The notes under the pieces were generated by a model that saw nothing but the letters and a program-made list of their open reading frames with translations, searched no databases and had not been told where the DNA came from. From assembly GCF_016864375.1 (NCBI RefSeq), contig NZ_CP069357.1, forward strand, positions 248,001 to 312,000: 64,000 nt of DNA, written 5' to 3'. Position numbers and translations under genes: made by a program. The first letter of the stretch is position 1. Each line of letters opens with the position of its first letter. This document shows, in pieces, positions 34,941 through 44,052 of the stretch. This stretch comes from Microvirga sp. VF16 (lineage in GTDB: Bacteria > Pseudomonadota > Alphaproteobacteria > Rhizobiales > Beijerinckiaceae).

Positions 34941-36416
34941 GGTTTCGTCAAGTCATGTTCGGATCCTCAGCCGTCTTTGACGTCCAGGGCGCGCTTGCAT
35001 CAGGTCAGGCGCTTGGCGCCATCCACTCGTATCCGGTCAGCAAAGCCGACCCAGGTGCCTCATGCACGGCGTGCAAGCTGCAGGCGGGCGGGATCCAACT
35101 CTTTGGTTCGGGTCTTGAGCCCCAACGATTACACGATCACACGTCCACCCCGGACGTCACGGAGCCGTCGCTCCGGGACGATCTTCTCAATCTCGGTTAG
35201 GCCTATGCGGATCGGATCCGGGCTCCCGTTGGCACGAGGCCGGTAGTGGCGTAACGCCACAACGCGATCAGCAACTTTCTGGCAACCGCAACGATGGTGA
35301 TGCGTCGACTCCGCTTGCTGTTGCCGGCCGTGTGGGCCAAAAACCAAGCAGTGACATCGCTTGTCGACTGGAACCGAACCCAGCGCCATGCCAGCTGGAT
35401 CAGGCGCGCGCGAACGATCGCGTTCCCCGCCTTGCTGATGCCTTGCTCGTGCCGGAGGCGGCCACTGCTGTACGGACACGGTGTCAGTCCTGCGAAGGCT
35501 GCGAGGCTGCGGCGATCCCGAAAGTCACGACACAGCACCTCACGAGCAAGAACCACGGCGGTCTCGCGGCCAACGCAGGTGAGCTTCTCCAGCATGGTTA
35601 CAGCATCCGAGGCTGCGGGCTCGGATCGAGCTGGCTCATCCTTGCTCTCCAATGAGGGCAGGAACGCCGGTTCTGCCATGGCCTGCTCAACCTCCTCAAT
35701 GTGCTGCAGCACGAGCTCGAGCCGCGACAACTCCCGTTCGATCTCAGCCCGGCACCGCGCCGGCAGAGGCCCTCCGCAGCTTGTTTGCACGACAGCCAGG
35801 GCTTCGCGTCGGTCACGCCGGAGCGGCTGGTAGGTTCGGACGCCATGCAACGCCAGCAGGCCTTTGATCCGGTTGGCGTGGGCCACCCGTTCCTTGACCA
35901 GTCGCGCCAACTCACGATGAGGCCTGCGCGCATCCTCCTCCTCGATGCTCGGGATCCGGACGAAGGAGCACGCATGCCGGTCACCACGACGCCAGGCCTG
36001 GAGCGCCCGCAGGAGGCATTCCGCGTCGACCCGGTCGGTTTTGACGCGGCGCGCCCGGCGGTCGACCTTGAGGCTGGCCGGATCCATCACCCGGCAGGCG
36101 ATTCCGCTCTGAGCGAGCCGGCGCTGCAACCAGAACCCGTCGTAGCCTGCCTCGAAGACGCATTCGATCTCGACGGCAGCCCTCAATCGGGCTTCGGCGT
36201 TGTGCCGGATCTGCTCGATCGTAGCGATGAGCGTATCTGCTTCACCCCCGCCGACACGCCGCCGTGACACCTTACCGGAGACAGGCTCGTGGATCGCCAG
36301 GAGCCACGTTGCCTTGCTCAGCTCGATTGCCACTAGAACTGCCGCTACTCCCAAGTCCTGAGTTTGATCCATGGCCGCCTCCTAAGTCAGCACCGACGCC
36401 GCCGTGACCATCATGG
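34941..36416 (-). mobile_element. innermost IS110-family element
   Basis: About 1.48 kb separating the two halves of the IS1111-type transposase (between KGHKR and NDYRDAE) and holding an intact IS110 transposase gene. Limits are approximate because IS110 elements lack terminal repeats. Confidence 0.7.
35203..36372 (-). CDS. IS110-family transposase (intact)
   Basis: A 389-residue DEDD-type transposase. The RuvC-like N-terminal domain has AVLVAIELSKATWLLAIHEP, VEIECVFEAGYDGFWLQRRL and VKTDRVDAECLLRAL. The C-terminal transposase_20 domain has LTCVGRETAVVLAREVL, FAGLTPCPYSSGR and HEQGISKAGNAIVRARLIQL with the conserved serine-type region. The frame is unbroken, so it is the youngest and potentially active layer of the nest. 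Confidence 0.92.
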   Translation of the reverse strand: MDQTQDLGVAAVLVAIELSKATWLLAIHEPVSGKVSRRRVGGGEADTLIATIEQIRHNAEARLRAAVEIECVFEAGYDGFWLQRRLAQSGIACRVMDPASLKVDRRARRVKTDRVDAECLLRALQAWRRGDRHACSFVRIPSIEEEDARRPHRELARLVKERVAHANRIKGLLALHGVRTYQPLRRDRREALAVVQTSCGGPLPARCRAEIERELSRLELVLQHIEEVEQAMAEPAFLPSLESKDEPARSEPAASDAVTMLEKLTCVGRETAVVLAREVLCRDFRDRRSLAAFAGLTPCPYSSGRLRHEQGISKAGNAIVRARLIQLAWRWVRFQSTSDVTAWFLAHTAGNSKRSRRITIVAVARKLLIALWRYATTGLVPTGARIRSA

Positions 36417-36703
36417 TATCTCTTGTGGCCCTTGAGAAACGGTTTGACGTACTGGGCCGGCAGCAGGCGCACGTCATGGCCGAGGGCCGCGAGCTGGCGC
36501 CCGACGTGATGAGCCCCGGCACAGGCCTCCAGGCCGATCAGGCAGACCGGCAGGTTGGCCACGCATTGCAGCAGCTGCCCGCGCGAGACCTTCCGGCGCA
36601 GCACGATCCTGCCGCGCGCATCCATGCCGATCAGGTGGAAGGTGTTCTTACCCAAGTCGATGCCGATGGTGGTAATGCTCTCAGGTTGGGGCTGCTGTGT
36701 CAT
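36417..36703 (-). pseudogene. IS1111-type transposase, N-terminal part
   Basis: Starts at 36703 (MTQQPQPESITTIGIDLGKN) with the first DEDD acidic residue in GIDLGKNTFHL, continues through CLIGLEACAGAHHVGRQLAA and LLPAQYVKPFLKGHKR, and is cut by the innermost IS110. Confidence 0.88.
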
Positions 36704-36779
36704 GACATGGCTCCTTCGCTGCGGGATAGCCCCGTCCTCCCATGCTCCACCCGGGAGCACGGCCGGTCCATGCCATTAG

Positions 36780-37388
36780 ACGCTTCGGGCGGCCGAGCAG
36801 GAGCGGCCCGAGATCGCCGCCGAGCGCGAGGCTTACCGCCAGCAGATGAGCGAGCTTCCCGTGGAACGCTTGGTGTTCCTGGATGAAAGCGGCGTCACCA
36901 CCAAGATGGCCCGCACCCATGCGCGAGCGCCGCGAGGGCAACGCGCCTATGGCTCTATCCCGCTCGGCTCGTGGCAGCGGCTGACGGTGTTAGGCGCCCT
37001 CGCGTGGGAAGGCCTGGTGGCCACCATGAGCATCGAGGCGTCCACCTCGACCTCCGTGCTACTGGCTTATCTCGAGCAGGTGCTGGTGCCCAAACTTCGG
37101 CAGGTGAAGCCGGATGCGATCCTGGTGATGGACAACCTGCGCCCGCATCGGGCCACACAAGTGCGGGAGATGCTCGCCCAGGCCGGGATCGGGCTTTTGT
37201 ACCTGCCGCGCTATTCACCCGAGTTCAACCCGATCGAGCAGGCCTGGGCCAAGGTCAAAGAGCGGCTCAAGGCGAAAGCCGCCCGCAGCCTGGAGGCTCT
37301 TGAGGCGGAACTCAAACCAGCCCTCGACACCATCACCGCAAAGGATGCTCGAGGCTGGATCAGGCATGCCGGCTATGCCCTACATTGA
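36780..37388 (+). pseudogene. IS630-family transposase, C-terminal half
   Basis: Resumes TLRAAEQERPEIAAEREAYR and carries the DDE core: LVFLDESGVTT, AILVMDNLRPHRA and YSPEFNPIEQAWAKVK. It ends in GYALH just before the right inverted repeat. Confidence 0.9.
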
Positions 37389-37495
37389 TCCCAAAAGCGC
37401 TTTAGCTCCCGCCGGTGCGATGAGGACTGCCGAAGGACGAAGAGAGCATATGCCGAAGCGCTCCTGGTCGGGATGCACTGCTTTCGAACACGTTG

Positions 37496-39958
37496 TCAAT
37501 TAGCGTCGACTGCATGCGTGGGCCGAGGGATAGTCGCCGTCCTGATTGGTTCTTCCTCGCTTCCTAGCAGGCTTCTGGTGGCCGCAACCAGATTCTCGAG
37601 CGACATCGGGCGGAAACGGAACTCGACCCGGCGCTTGCCCGCCGCCACTTCAACGCCGCGAAACAAAAGATTCGCCCGCAGGACAGGCTGGCGCTCGCCG
37701 TCGACCCACACCTCCCAGCCGGGGTAAAAGATATCGTGTAGCACAAGAACACCGGGCTTGTCGCTTTCGACATCAATGGCAACGGAGTTCCGCTGATAGC
37801 TGACGATGCGCGCTTCTCCCTTGGCTTTATCGCGGGCGGAGCTCGCCGGCGCGTAGGATGCCTTGAGCAAGTGCATGCTTTGGTCGTCGATGAGGGCTTC
37901 CGTTTCGCGGTTGAACTCCGGCAGTTCCTCCAGACCCAGCACGGCCTCGGAATCCACCGGCGTTACATGATGCGCCACGTAGGCGCGCGGGACGGAGGTA
38001 TTCAGGCGGTAGATCCACATCCGCCCGGTGCCATAGACGACCTCGGCATCGGTCAGGCGCGGGAAATGGCGCGGCAATTTCTCCACGGGGCGGTCGAGCA
38101 CGATGTAGTCGAGCCCGAGCAGGCTCGCGAGCTGGCCCTTGTAGCCGCGGAAACTCGTCGGAAAACGGCGCAGATTGGGATCCTCGGCGTTCTCGCCGGT
38201 GCCGATGGCGCGCTCGTAATCGGCGAGACGCAGGGGATTGTAGCCGATGATGTCCTCGATCCCGAGAACCATGGACGCATTCTGCCAAGCACCCTTCAGA
38301 CCAAGAATCTCGACGCGGGGATATTCGCCCTTCGCGTGGCGCTCTGCCAGTTCGCGCTTGAGAATTTGCAGGCCCTGCAGCTGCTCGGGCGGCAGCTTGG
38401 TGAAGACCGTATAGCGCTCGGCGGGCTCCGCGTTGAGAGCGGACGCTGCGTGGCGGCCGATCAGCTCAGCTCCCGTCAGGGTGACCAGCACGAGGGCCAC
38501 GGCCTCGCGCCAGCGAGAGATGCCGCTGACCCTGGTGATCACAACGATTGCCAGGGCTGCCGCGGCGAGGCTCACGCCGATTTCGACCAGGGCGGGCGAC
38601 ACATGCCCTCCCTTGATGGCGAAGGCCAGGGCGCTGGCGATCGCTGCGACCACGAGGCCCAGAGCCAGGAGGGGCAGGATGGCCCAGAGCCGCCCGAGCG
38701 AGGCCCGGTTCCATTGCGGCAGCCCTTCCGTCGCATAGCGATGGACAAGGTAGCCTGCGGCAAAAGCCAGAGCGATGTTGATGAGGAAGGTCGCGTCGGC
38801 GGGCCTGCGGTAGAGGTTCACGCCCGGCATATGATCGAAGATGACCTCAAAGCCGGGCGTATAGCGCCCGAGGGCATAGAACAGGGCGACCAGGCCGACG
38901 ATGAGGAAGAACCGGAACTCGAGGGCAAACAGGCGCCCGCCTGCCACGCCGTGCCAGAGGAGCAGGAGAGCCGGGATCGTGCCGACGAACAGGTAGTTGG
39001 TGGCCCTGTCCGTCCAGGTTCCCTCGGACAGGCTGTGCCAATCCGGTCCCCAGTAATCGTAGGTCCAGCGCAGGGAGCCGAAGACGTTGCCGAACAGGAT
39101 CGTCGCCAGGCTCTCCGGGGGCAGGGAGCCCATGGCAGCCACTCCGAAGCCGAAGGAGGGGCGGGTCGACGTGGCGAGGAACTGCATCGTCAGCACGACC
39201 GGCACGGCGAGAAGCGCGCCGCCGACCAGCCCCATGACGACCAGGAGCCCGAGGCGGGACCTGAGATAGGCGAATGACCGGGGTGCAATCCAGATCCGCT
39301 GCACGACCAGCGCGATGAGGGTCAGGGCGCAGAGGAAGGCGACCTGATCCCGACCGATGACCATCATGGCGGCACTGATGGCGAACAGCAGGCCGTAAAG
39401 ATACGAGCGACGGTCCAGGGCTTCTTCCAGAAGCCAGAAGGCAAGCGGGAAGAAGCCGTAGCTGAAGATCATGCCCGTGTGCTGGAGTCGGGCCGTAGCG
39501 GAGCCACCGAGCATGAAGATGAGGGCAGCCACCACTGCCCCGGCCGGGTGCCATCCTCTCCGGCGAAACAGAGGCACGAAAGCCAGCGCCCCGGGGAGGA
39601 AATGGGCGAAGACGACCACGTCGAAGAGCTGCATGGAGGGCTCGGGAACGAGCCACCCGAACAGCAACATGGTGGGCGTGAAAAGCAGGGATTGAGGATC
39701 TGCCGCCGAGGGGTGTCCGCCGAAATGGTAGGGGTTCCACAGGGGAAGTTCGCCGTGGGCGAGGGCGCTGCCCAGGTAGCGCAGGGTCGGGTAGAACTGG
39801 TTCTTCGAGTCCCAGGGAACAACGGTTCCGGTCAGGGGCCATACGGCAGCGGCCAGAGCCCAGGCGGCTAGGATGAGGGCAAAGGCCATCAGCACCTGGC
39901 GCTGCGGCCAGGCTGTCGGGGACGGTGGACTATCCAGTCCGGAAATCGATGTCTGCAT
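37496..39958 (-). CDS. YfhO-like large polytopic membrane protein
   Basis: An 820-residue protein with a dozen or more hydrophobic segments. N-terminal loops (WDSKNQFYPTLRYLGSAL, LPLWNPYHFGGHPSAADPQS) resemble GT-C-type glycosyltransferase-like YfhO proteins, and a soluble C-terminal domain ends with the signature VLHDIFYPGWEVWVDGE. YfhO of Bacillus takes part in lipoteichoic acid glycosylation; in alphaproteobacteria the role is unknown, and sugar transfer from a polyprenyl carrier is only inferred. The start at 39958 follows a GAG; the frame is open eight codons further. No glycan gene cluster is adjacent. Confidence 0.85.
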   Translation of the reverse strand: MQTSISGLDSPPSPTAWPQRQVLMAFALILAAWALAAAVWPLTGTVVPWDSKNQFYPTLRYLGSALAHGELPLWNPYHFGGHPSAADPQSLLFTPTMLLFGWLVPEPSMQLFDVVVFAHFLPGALAFVPLFRRRGWHPAGAVVAALIFMLGGSATARLQHTGMIFSYGFFPLAFWLLEEALDRRSYLYGLLFAISAAMMVIGRDQVAFLCALTLIALVVQRIWIAPRSFAYLRSRLGLLVVMGLVGGALLAVPVVLTMQFLATSTRPSFGFGVAAMGSLPPESLATILFGNVFGSLRWTYDYWGPDWHSLSEGTWTDRATNYLFVGTIPALLLLWHGVAGGRLFALEFRFFLIVGLVALFYALGRYTPGFEVIFDHMPGVNLYRRPADATFLINIALAFAAGYLVHRYATEGLPQWNRASLGRLWAILPLLALGLVVAAIASALAFAIKGGHVSPALVEIGVSLAAAALAIVVITRVSGISRWREAVALVLVTLTGAELIGRHAASALNAEPAERYTVFTKLPPEQLQGLQILKRELAERHAKGEYPRVEILGLKGAWQNASMVLGIEDIIGYNPLRLADYERAIGTGENAEDPNLRRFPTSFRGYKGQLASLLGLDYIVLDRPVEKLPRHFPRLTDAEVVYGTGRMWIYRLNTSVPRAYVAHHVTPVDSEAVLGLEELPEFNRETEALIDDQSMHLLKASYAPASSARDKAKGEARIVSYQRNSVAIDVESDKPGVLVLHDIFYPGWEVWVDGERQPVLRANLLFRGVEVAAGKRRVEFRFRPMSLENLVAATRSLLGSEEEPIRTATIPRPTHAVDAN

Positions 39959-40699
39959 TGCTCTCAAGCGGCGCTGTGTCATCGGGTCTGACAGAGCAGG
40001 ATTGTCCTCAACCGCCAGGGCACGCGGTCTACAAGCCTAGCACGACGCTAAGGTTTGCCCGGGCTAGATCTCTATCTGGCGTCTGACCGCGCTCCTTCAT
40101 ACATCTGATTTATGTCTTGTTTGCCAGCCGCCTGCTCTTAGGATGCCTATGTTCACTCAAGCACAGCAAGGCGGCAACATAACGCAAGGATGGCCTCCGG
40201 GGCCAGATTTGGCCTCAATGGCTCGTGCTGAAATATTTGGTTGCAAGAGCAGATCCTGTAATTTGACCATACATCTCTGACCGATCCTCGGAAAGCTTGG
40301 TGGCGTCCATATTCCAACCTCATTTCTAGTCCAGAGACAGCTAACTCAAAAGTTTTCTTAGACGCTGCATTTCCCTGATGCTTTAATATTACTATTACTC
40401 TCCAACAATGCGAACAAGATATCTTTCAATTTGACATGAGTTTTTATGGTATATTTTCATAGACTAGAGTTACGCAAGGTGGCGTAGCGGAATGCGACCA
40501 CCTTAGGGGCAACTCAATACCCACAAGAGTGCTGAGAAACCTGGCCTGCCCGGGCTAACTATAACGAGATACTCTTGTGGGGCCATCCCCGACATCGCGC
40601 CATCGCCAGATGGCAAACGCTGTGATAAGGTATAACCTTGCGCAATGGCTCTACAACCACGACGGCGCCGGGTGACTGGTCGGCCTATGGAAAGACGAT
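39959..40699. other. AT-richer intergenic region before the type I secretion genes
   Basis: No gene seen. 40320-40470 is clearly more AT-rich than the surroundings and includes TTGACA at 40431 with TATTTT 15 bases further on, a poor sigma-70 pair. An 11-bp perfect inverted repeat lies at 40520-40581. Confidence 0.45.
40520..40581. repeat. 11-bp perfect inverted repeat upstream of the ABC gene
   Basis: CCCACAAGAGT (40520-40530) and ACTCTTGTGGG (40571-40581) are separated by 40 bases, 120 bp before the transporter start. They could be a long-loop hairpin in the leader, a split operator, or the ends of a tiny mobile relic. Confidence 0.55.
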
Positions 40700-42475
40700 A
40701 TGAAGCAGGCATCGAGAAATCGGGAAGAAAGCACAGAGGTCCAAGACGCTCTGAAGTCCTGCCTTCCCTCCTTCACCGGGGTTGCCGTATTTTCGGCGGT
40801 GGTCAATATCCTGGCTCTCACGGGTTCCATCTACATGCTCCAGGTCTATGACCGGGTGCTGTCGAGCCGGAGCATCCCTACACTGATCGGTCTCTCCCTG
40901 ATCACGCTCGCGGCCTTTGCGCTATCCGGCGGTCTCGACATGTTGCGCGGCCGGATGCTGGCACGCATCGGCGCCCGCTTCGACGAACTGCTCTCGCACC
41001 GCGTCTTTGACCTGGTGGCCACGATGCCGCTCAAGGGCGCTAAGCAGGCGGAGAGCATGCAGCCGATCCGGGATCTCGATACGATCCGCAGCTTCCTCTC
41101 GAGCCTGGGCCCCACGGCTCTGTTCGACATGCCCTTCATGCCGATCTTCCTCATCGGCTGCTTCATGATCCATCCCGGTATCGGCGTCATGTCGGTGGTC
41201 GGTGGCGTAGTCATCATTCTCCTGACCCTCTACACGGATGCCAAGAGCAAGGGCCCCTCCTACGAGGTGACCAAGAGCGGCGCCGAGCGCCATGCCATGG
41301 CCGAGACCAGCCGCCGCAATGCGGAGACCATCCGCGCGAACGGCATGCTGGGCTTCCTGGCCAAGCGCTATGACGAGGTGCATGTCCGCCACGTCAATGA
41401 CGGCCTGCTCGCCAGCGAGTCTTCCGCGGGCATCAGCGCCTTCGCCAAGGTCTTCCGCATGGTGCTGCAGTCGGCCATCCTGGGACTGGGCGCCTATTAC
41501 GTGATCCAGGGGCAGATGTCGGGCGGCCTGATGATCGCCGGCTCGATCCTCATGTCCCGTGCGCTCGCTCCGATCGAAATCGCGGTCGCTCACTGGAAGG
41601 GCTTCACCGCCTCCCGTCAGGCCTATCGTCGCCTCCAGCACATCATGTCGATCGTGCCGGCCCAGGGCCAGCGCATGCCGCTGCCGGCGCCGAAAGCCGC
41701 CCTGTCGGTAGAAGAAGTGTATGTCGGCGCTCCCGGCGTTCAGCTGCCGATCGTCCAGGCCGCCTCGCTCCAGCTCCAGGCCGGTCAGGGCCTCGGCCTC
41801 ATCGGTCCCAGCGCCTCGGGCAAGTCGACCCTCGCCCGTGCCCTCGTCGGCGTGTGGCCGACCCTGCGCGGTGAGATCCGCCTCGACGGCGCGGCTCTCG
41901 ACCAGTGGGAGTCGGATGCCCTCGGCCGCCATATCGGCTACCTGCCGCAGGACGTCGAGCTGTTCGAAGGCACCGTCGCCGAGAACATCTCCCGCTTCCA
42001 GCCCGATGCCAAGCCGGAGGACGTGATCGCTGCGGCGCAGACGGCCGGTGCGCATGAGCTCGTCCTCAACCTGCCCGACGGCTACGACACCCGCATCGGC
42101 GAGGGTGGAGCCTCCCTGTCGGGCGGTCAGCGCCAGCGTGTGGCTCTTGCCCGCGCCCTCTACGGCAATCCGTTCCTGGTCGTGCTCGACGAGCCGAATG
42201 CCAGCCTCGACGGCGCCGGCGACGAAGCCCTGAATCAAGCCATCCTGTCGGTCCGCAAGCGCGGCGGCATCGTCGTCGTCATCACGCACCGCCCGGCCGC
42301 GCTCGGCCAGGTCGATCAGGTCGCCATCATGGAAGAGGGTCGGATCAAGGCCATGGGACCGCGCGACGAGGTTCTGCAATCCGTCATGAAACGCAATGCG
42401 ACGCCGGCACCGGCACCGGTGCGGCCGCAGCAGGCGCCGGCAGCTCAGGCTGCGAACCTGCGAGAGGTTGGTTAA
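40700..42475 (+). CDS. type I secretion ABC transporter (PrtD-like permease/ATPase)
   Basis: A 591-residue half-transporter that powers one-step export through an HlyD-family adaptor and TolC. A membrane domain of about six helices (25-300) is followed by a nucleotide-binding domain with Walker A GPSASGKS (369-376), signature LSGGQRQR (473-480), Walker B LVVLDEP (493-499) and the switch His in VVITHRP. No N-terminal C39-like domain is present, as in the PrtD class that exports RTX proteases, lipases and S-layer proteins. It is followed immediately by the adaptor gene (TAA then ATG). No RTX substrate is in the window. Confidence 0.95.
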   Translation: MKQASRNREESTEVQDALKSCLPSFTGVAVFSAVVNILALTGSIYMLQVYDRVLSSRSIPTLIGLSLITLAAFALSGGLDMLRGRMLARIGARFDELLSHRVFDLVATMPLKGAKQAESMQPIRDLDTIRSFLSSLGPTALFDMPFMPIFLIGCFMIHPGIGVMSVVGGVVIILLTLYTDAKSKGPSYEVTKSGAERHAMAETSRRNAETIRANGMLGFLAKRYDEVHVRHVNDGLLASESSAGISAFAKVFRMVLQSAILGLGAYYVIQGQMSGGLMIAGSILMSRALAPIEIAVAHWKGFTASRQAYRRLQHIMSIVPAQGQRMPLPAPKAALSVEEVYVGAPGVQLPIVQAASLQLQAGQGLGLIGPSASGKSTLARALVGVWPTLRGEIRLDGAALDQWESDALGRHIGYLPQDVELFEGTVAENISRFQPDAKPEDVIAAAQTAGAHELVLNLPDGYDTRIGEGGASLSGGQRQRVALARALYGNPFLVVLDEPNASLDGAGDEALNQAILSVRKRGGIVVVITHRPAALGQVDQVAIMEEGRIKAMGPRDEVLQSVMKRNATPAPAPVRPQQAPAAQAANLREVG

Positions 42476-43801
42476 ATGTTGGTCGTTCAAGCTCCCGAAA
42501 AGAAACCCTCCGTCCACCAGCGGATTCTGCGCCAGTCGACCATCGGCGGCGTGGCCATGATCACCCTGTTCGGCGGAACGATCGGCCTCTGGGCGGCCAC
42601 CTCGACCCTCTCCGGCGCTGTCGTCGCCGGCGGTCAGTTCGTGGTCGATACCAGCGTCAAGAAGGTCCAGCACTCGACCGGCGGCATCGTCGGCGAGCTG
42701 AAGGTCAAGGAAGGCGACCGCGTTTCCCAAGGCGACCTCCTGGTCCGCCTCGACGAGACGATGACCCGCGCCAACATGCAGGTCGTGGCCAAGCAGCTCG
42801 ACGAATATCTCGGCCGCCAGGCTCGCTTGGAGGCGGAGCGCGACGGCTCGTCCGAGGTCAAGACCCCTGAGGAATTCGCCGGCCGCCTCAATGATCCGGC
42901 TGTGACGAAGATCATGTCCTCGGAGCGCACCCTGTTCATCGCACGTGCCGCTTCCCGCGACGCGCAGAAGGACCAGCTCAAGAAGCGCATCGCCCAGTCC
43001 CAGGACGAGATCGTGGGCCTGAAAGCTCAGCAGACAGCGAAGGCCCGCGAGGCCGAGCTGATCGTGGCTGAGCTGAAGGGTGTTCGCGACCTCTATGAGA
43101 AGAACCTCGTTCCGATCACACGGTTGAACGCGCTCGAGCGCGATGCCGCGAGCATCGAAGGCCAGCGCGGCCAGCTCATTGCAGCGGTCGCCCAGGCGGA
43201 GAGCCGCATTGCCGAGACCCAGTTCCAGATCATCCAGATCGACGAGCAGATGCGCGCCGAGGCGATGCAGGAACTGCGCGAGATCCAGGGCAAGGTCGCG
43301 GAATACACCGAGCGCCGCGTGGCGGCCGAGGATCAGCTGAAGCGCATCGACATCCGTGCACCCAGCGACGGCTATGTCCATCAGCTGAACGTGCACACGA
43401 TCGGCGGCGTGATCTCCCCGGCCGAGCCGGTGATGAACATCGTTCCGGTGAATGATAAGCTCGAACTCGAAGCCAAGGTGCTCCCGAACGAGATCGACCA
43501 GGTGAAGCTCGGGCAGAAGGCGACGGTGAAGGTCCAGGCGTCGAACCAACGCACAACGCCCGATCTGCACGGCTCGGTCAGTCGGATCTCGGCGAACGTG
43601 TCGAAGGATGAGCAGACCGGCACCACCTTCTACACTGTCAGGGTTGAGCTCCCCCCGAACGAGATCAAGCGCCTTGCCGAACTGCGACTGATTGCCGGCA
43701 TGCAGGCGGAAGTTTTTATAGAAGTCAACGAGCGCACCCCGTTCGAGTACTTCTTCAAGCCCATGCAGGAGCAGATCGCCCGTGCCTTCCGTGAATCATG
43801 A
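42476..43801 (+). CDS. type I secretion membrane fusion protein (HlyD/PrtE family)
   Basis: A 441-residue periplasmic adaptor. An N-terminal helix (VAMITLFGGTIGLWAATSTL) precedes a lipoyl half-motif (VKKVQHSTGGIVGELKVKEG), a long coiled coil (about 95-280, e.g. AREAELIVAELKGVRDLYEK), the second lipoyl half (IRAPSDGYVHQLNVHTIGG), and the C-terminal HlyD element ending LIAGMQAEVFIEVNERTPFE. It links the ABC pump to an outer-membrane TolC channel encoded elsewhere. The start codon directly follows the pump's stop, indicating translational coupling. Confidence 0.95.
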   Translation: MLVVQAPEKKPSVHQRILRQSTIGGVAMITLFGGTIGLWAATSTLSGAVVAGGQFVVDTSVKKVQHSTGGIVGELKVKEGDRVSQGDLLVRLDETMTRANMQVVAKQLDEYLGRQARLEAERDGSSEVKTPEEFAGRLNDPAVTKIMSSERTLFIARAASRDAQKDQLKKRIAQSQDEIVGLKAQQTAKAREAELIVAELKGVRDLYEKNLVPITRLNALERDAASIEGQRGQLIAAVAQAESRIAETQFQIIQIDEQMRAEAMQELREIQGKVAEYTERRVAAEDQLKRIDIRAPSDGYVHQLNVHTIGGVISPAEPVMNIVPVNDKLELEAKVLPNEIDQVKLGQKATVKVQASNQRTTPDLHGSVSRISANVSKDEQTGTTFYTVRVELPPNEIKRLAELRLIAGMQAEVFIEVNERTPFEYFFKPMQEQIARAFRES

Positions 43802-44052
43802 GACTTGGTGGAAGATGCCGTGTTGGCTCACTGGAAGCCAAGGTGACACTCGTCGCGTAGCATCCTTAACCTGCTCCCATTGTGCAACCTTCCACAGAGG
43901 CACCTAGCCAGAGCTGAAGAAGCGTTACATCGGGATCGGAGATGTAGGCTTGATCCTACTTGAGTTCACACTTGCTACGTCAGCAAAGGCTTGATGTATG
44001 CTCGCGGTGCGCCGGAGAGAATAAATAGTCGGCCCTGAACAATGCCGTTTGA

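Larger units (their letters stand above)
33893..36771 (-). mobile_element. IS110/IS1111-subgroup element inside IS630
   Basis: Perfect 15-bp inverted repeats ATGGACCGGCCGTGC (33893-33907) and GCACGGCCGGTCCAT (36757-36771) bound the insertion. Such repeats mark the IS1111 branch of IS110. Its own transposase is split by a further IS110 element. Confidence 0.75.
33464..37402 (+). mobile_element. IS630-family element split by nested insertions
   Basis: Ends are AAGCGCTTTTGATC on the left and its counterpart GATCCCAAAAGCGCTT on the right, flanked by TA on both sides (33462-33463 and 37403-37404), the target duplication expected for IS630. Without the 2.9-kb insertion at about 33892-36779 the element would be near 1.05 kb. 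Its transposase halves are at 33539-33891 and 36780-37388. Confidence 0.8.

Noticed and set aside
38433..38738. Several 60-130 codon frames inside the YfhO-like gene
   Set aside because: Alternative-frame shadows with high Arg/Ala content and no start signals.
37871..39277. Plus-strand 468-codon frame opposite the YfhO-like gene
   Set aside because: Shadow of a long GC-rich gene; Gln/Glu/Arg-rich with no natural protein features.
40922..43570. Antisense open frame of 882 codons across the secretion genes
   Set aside because: It is the mirror of the codon bias of the intact ABC and HlyD genes; composition is repetitive and shows no domain.
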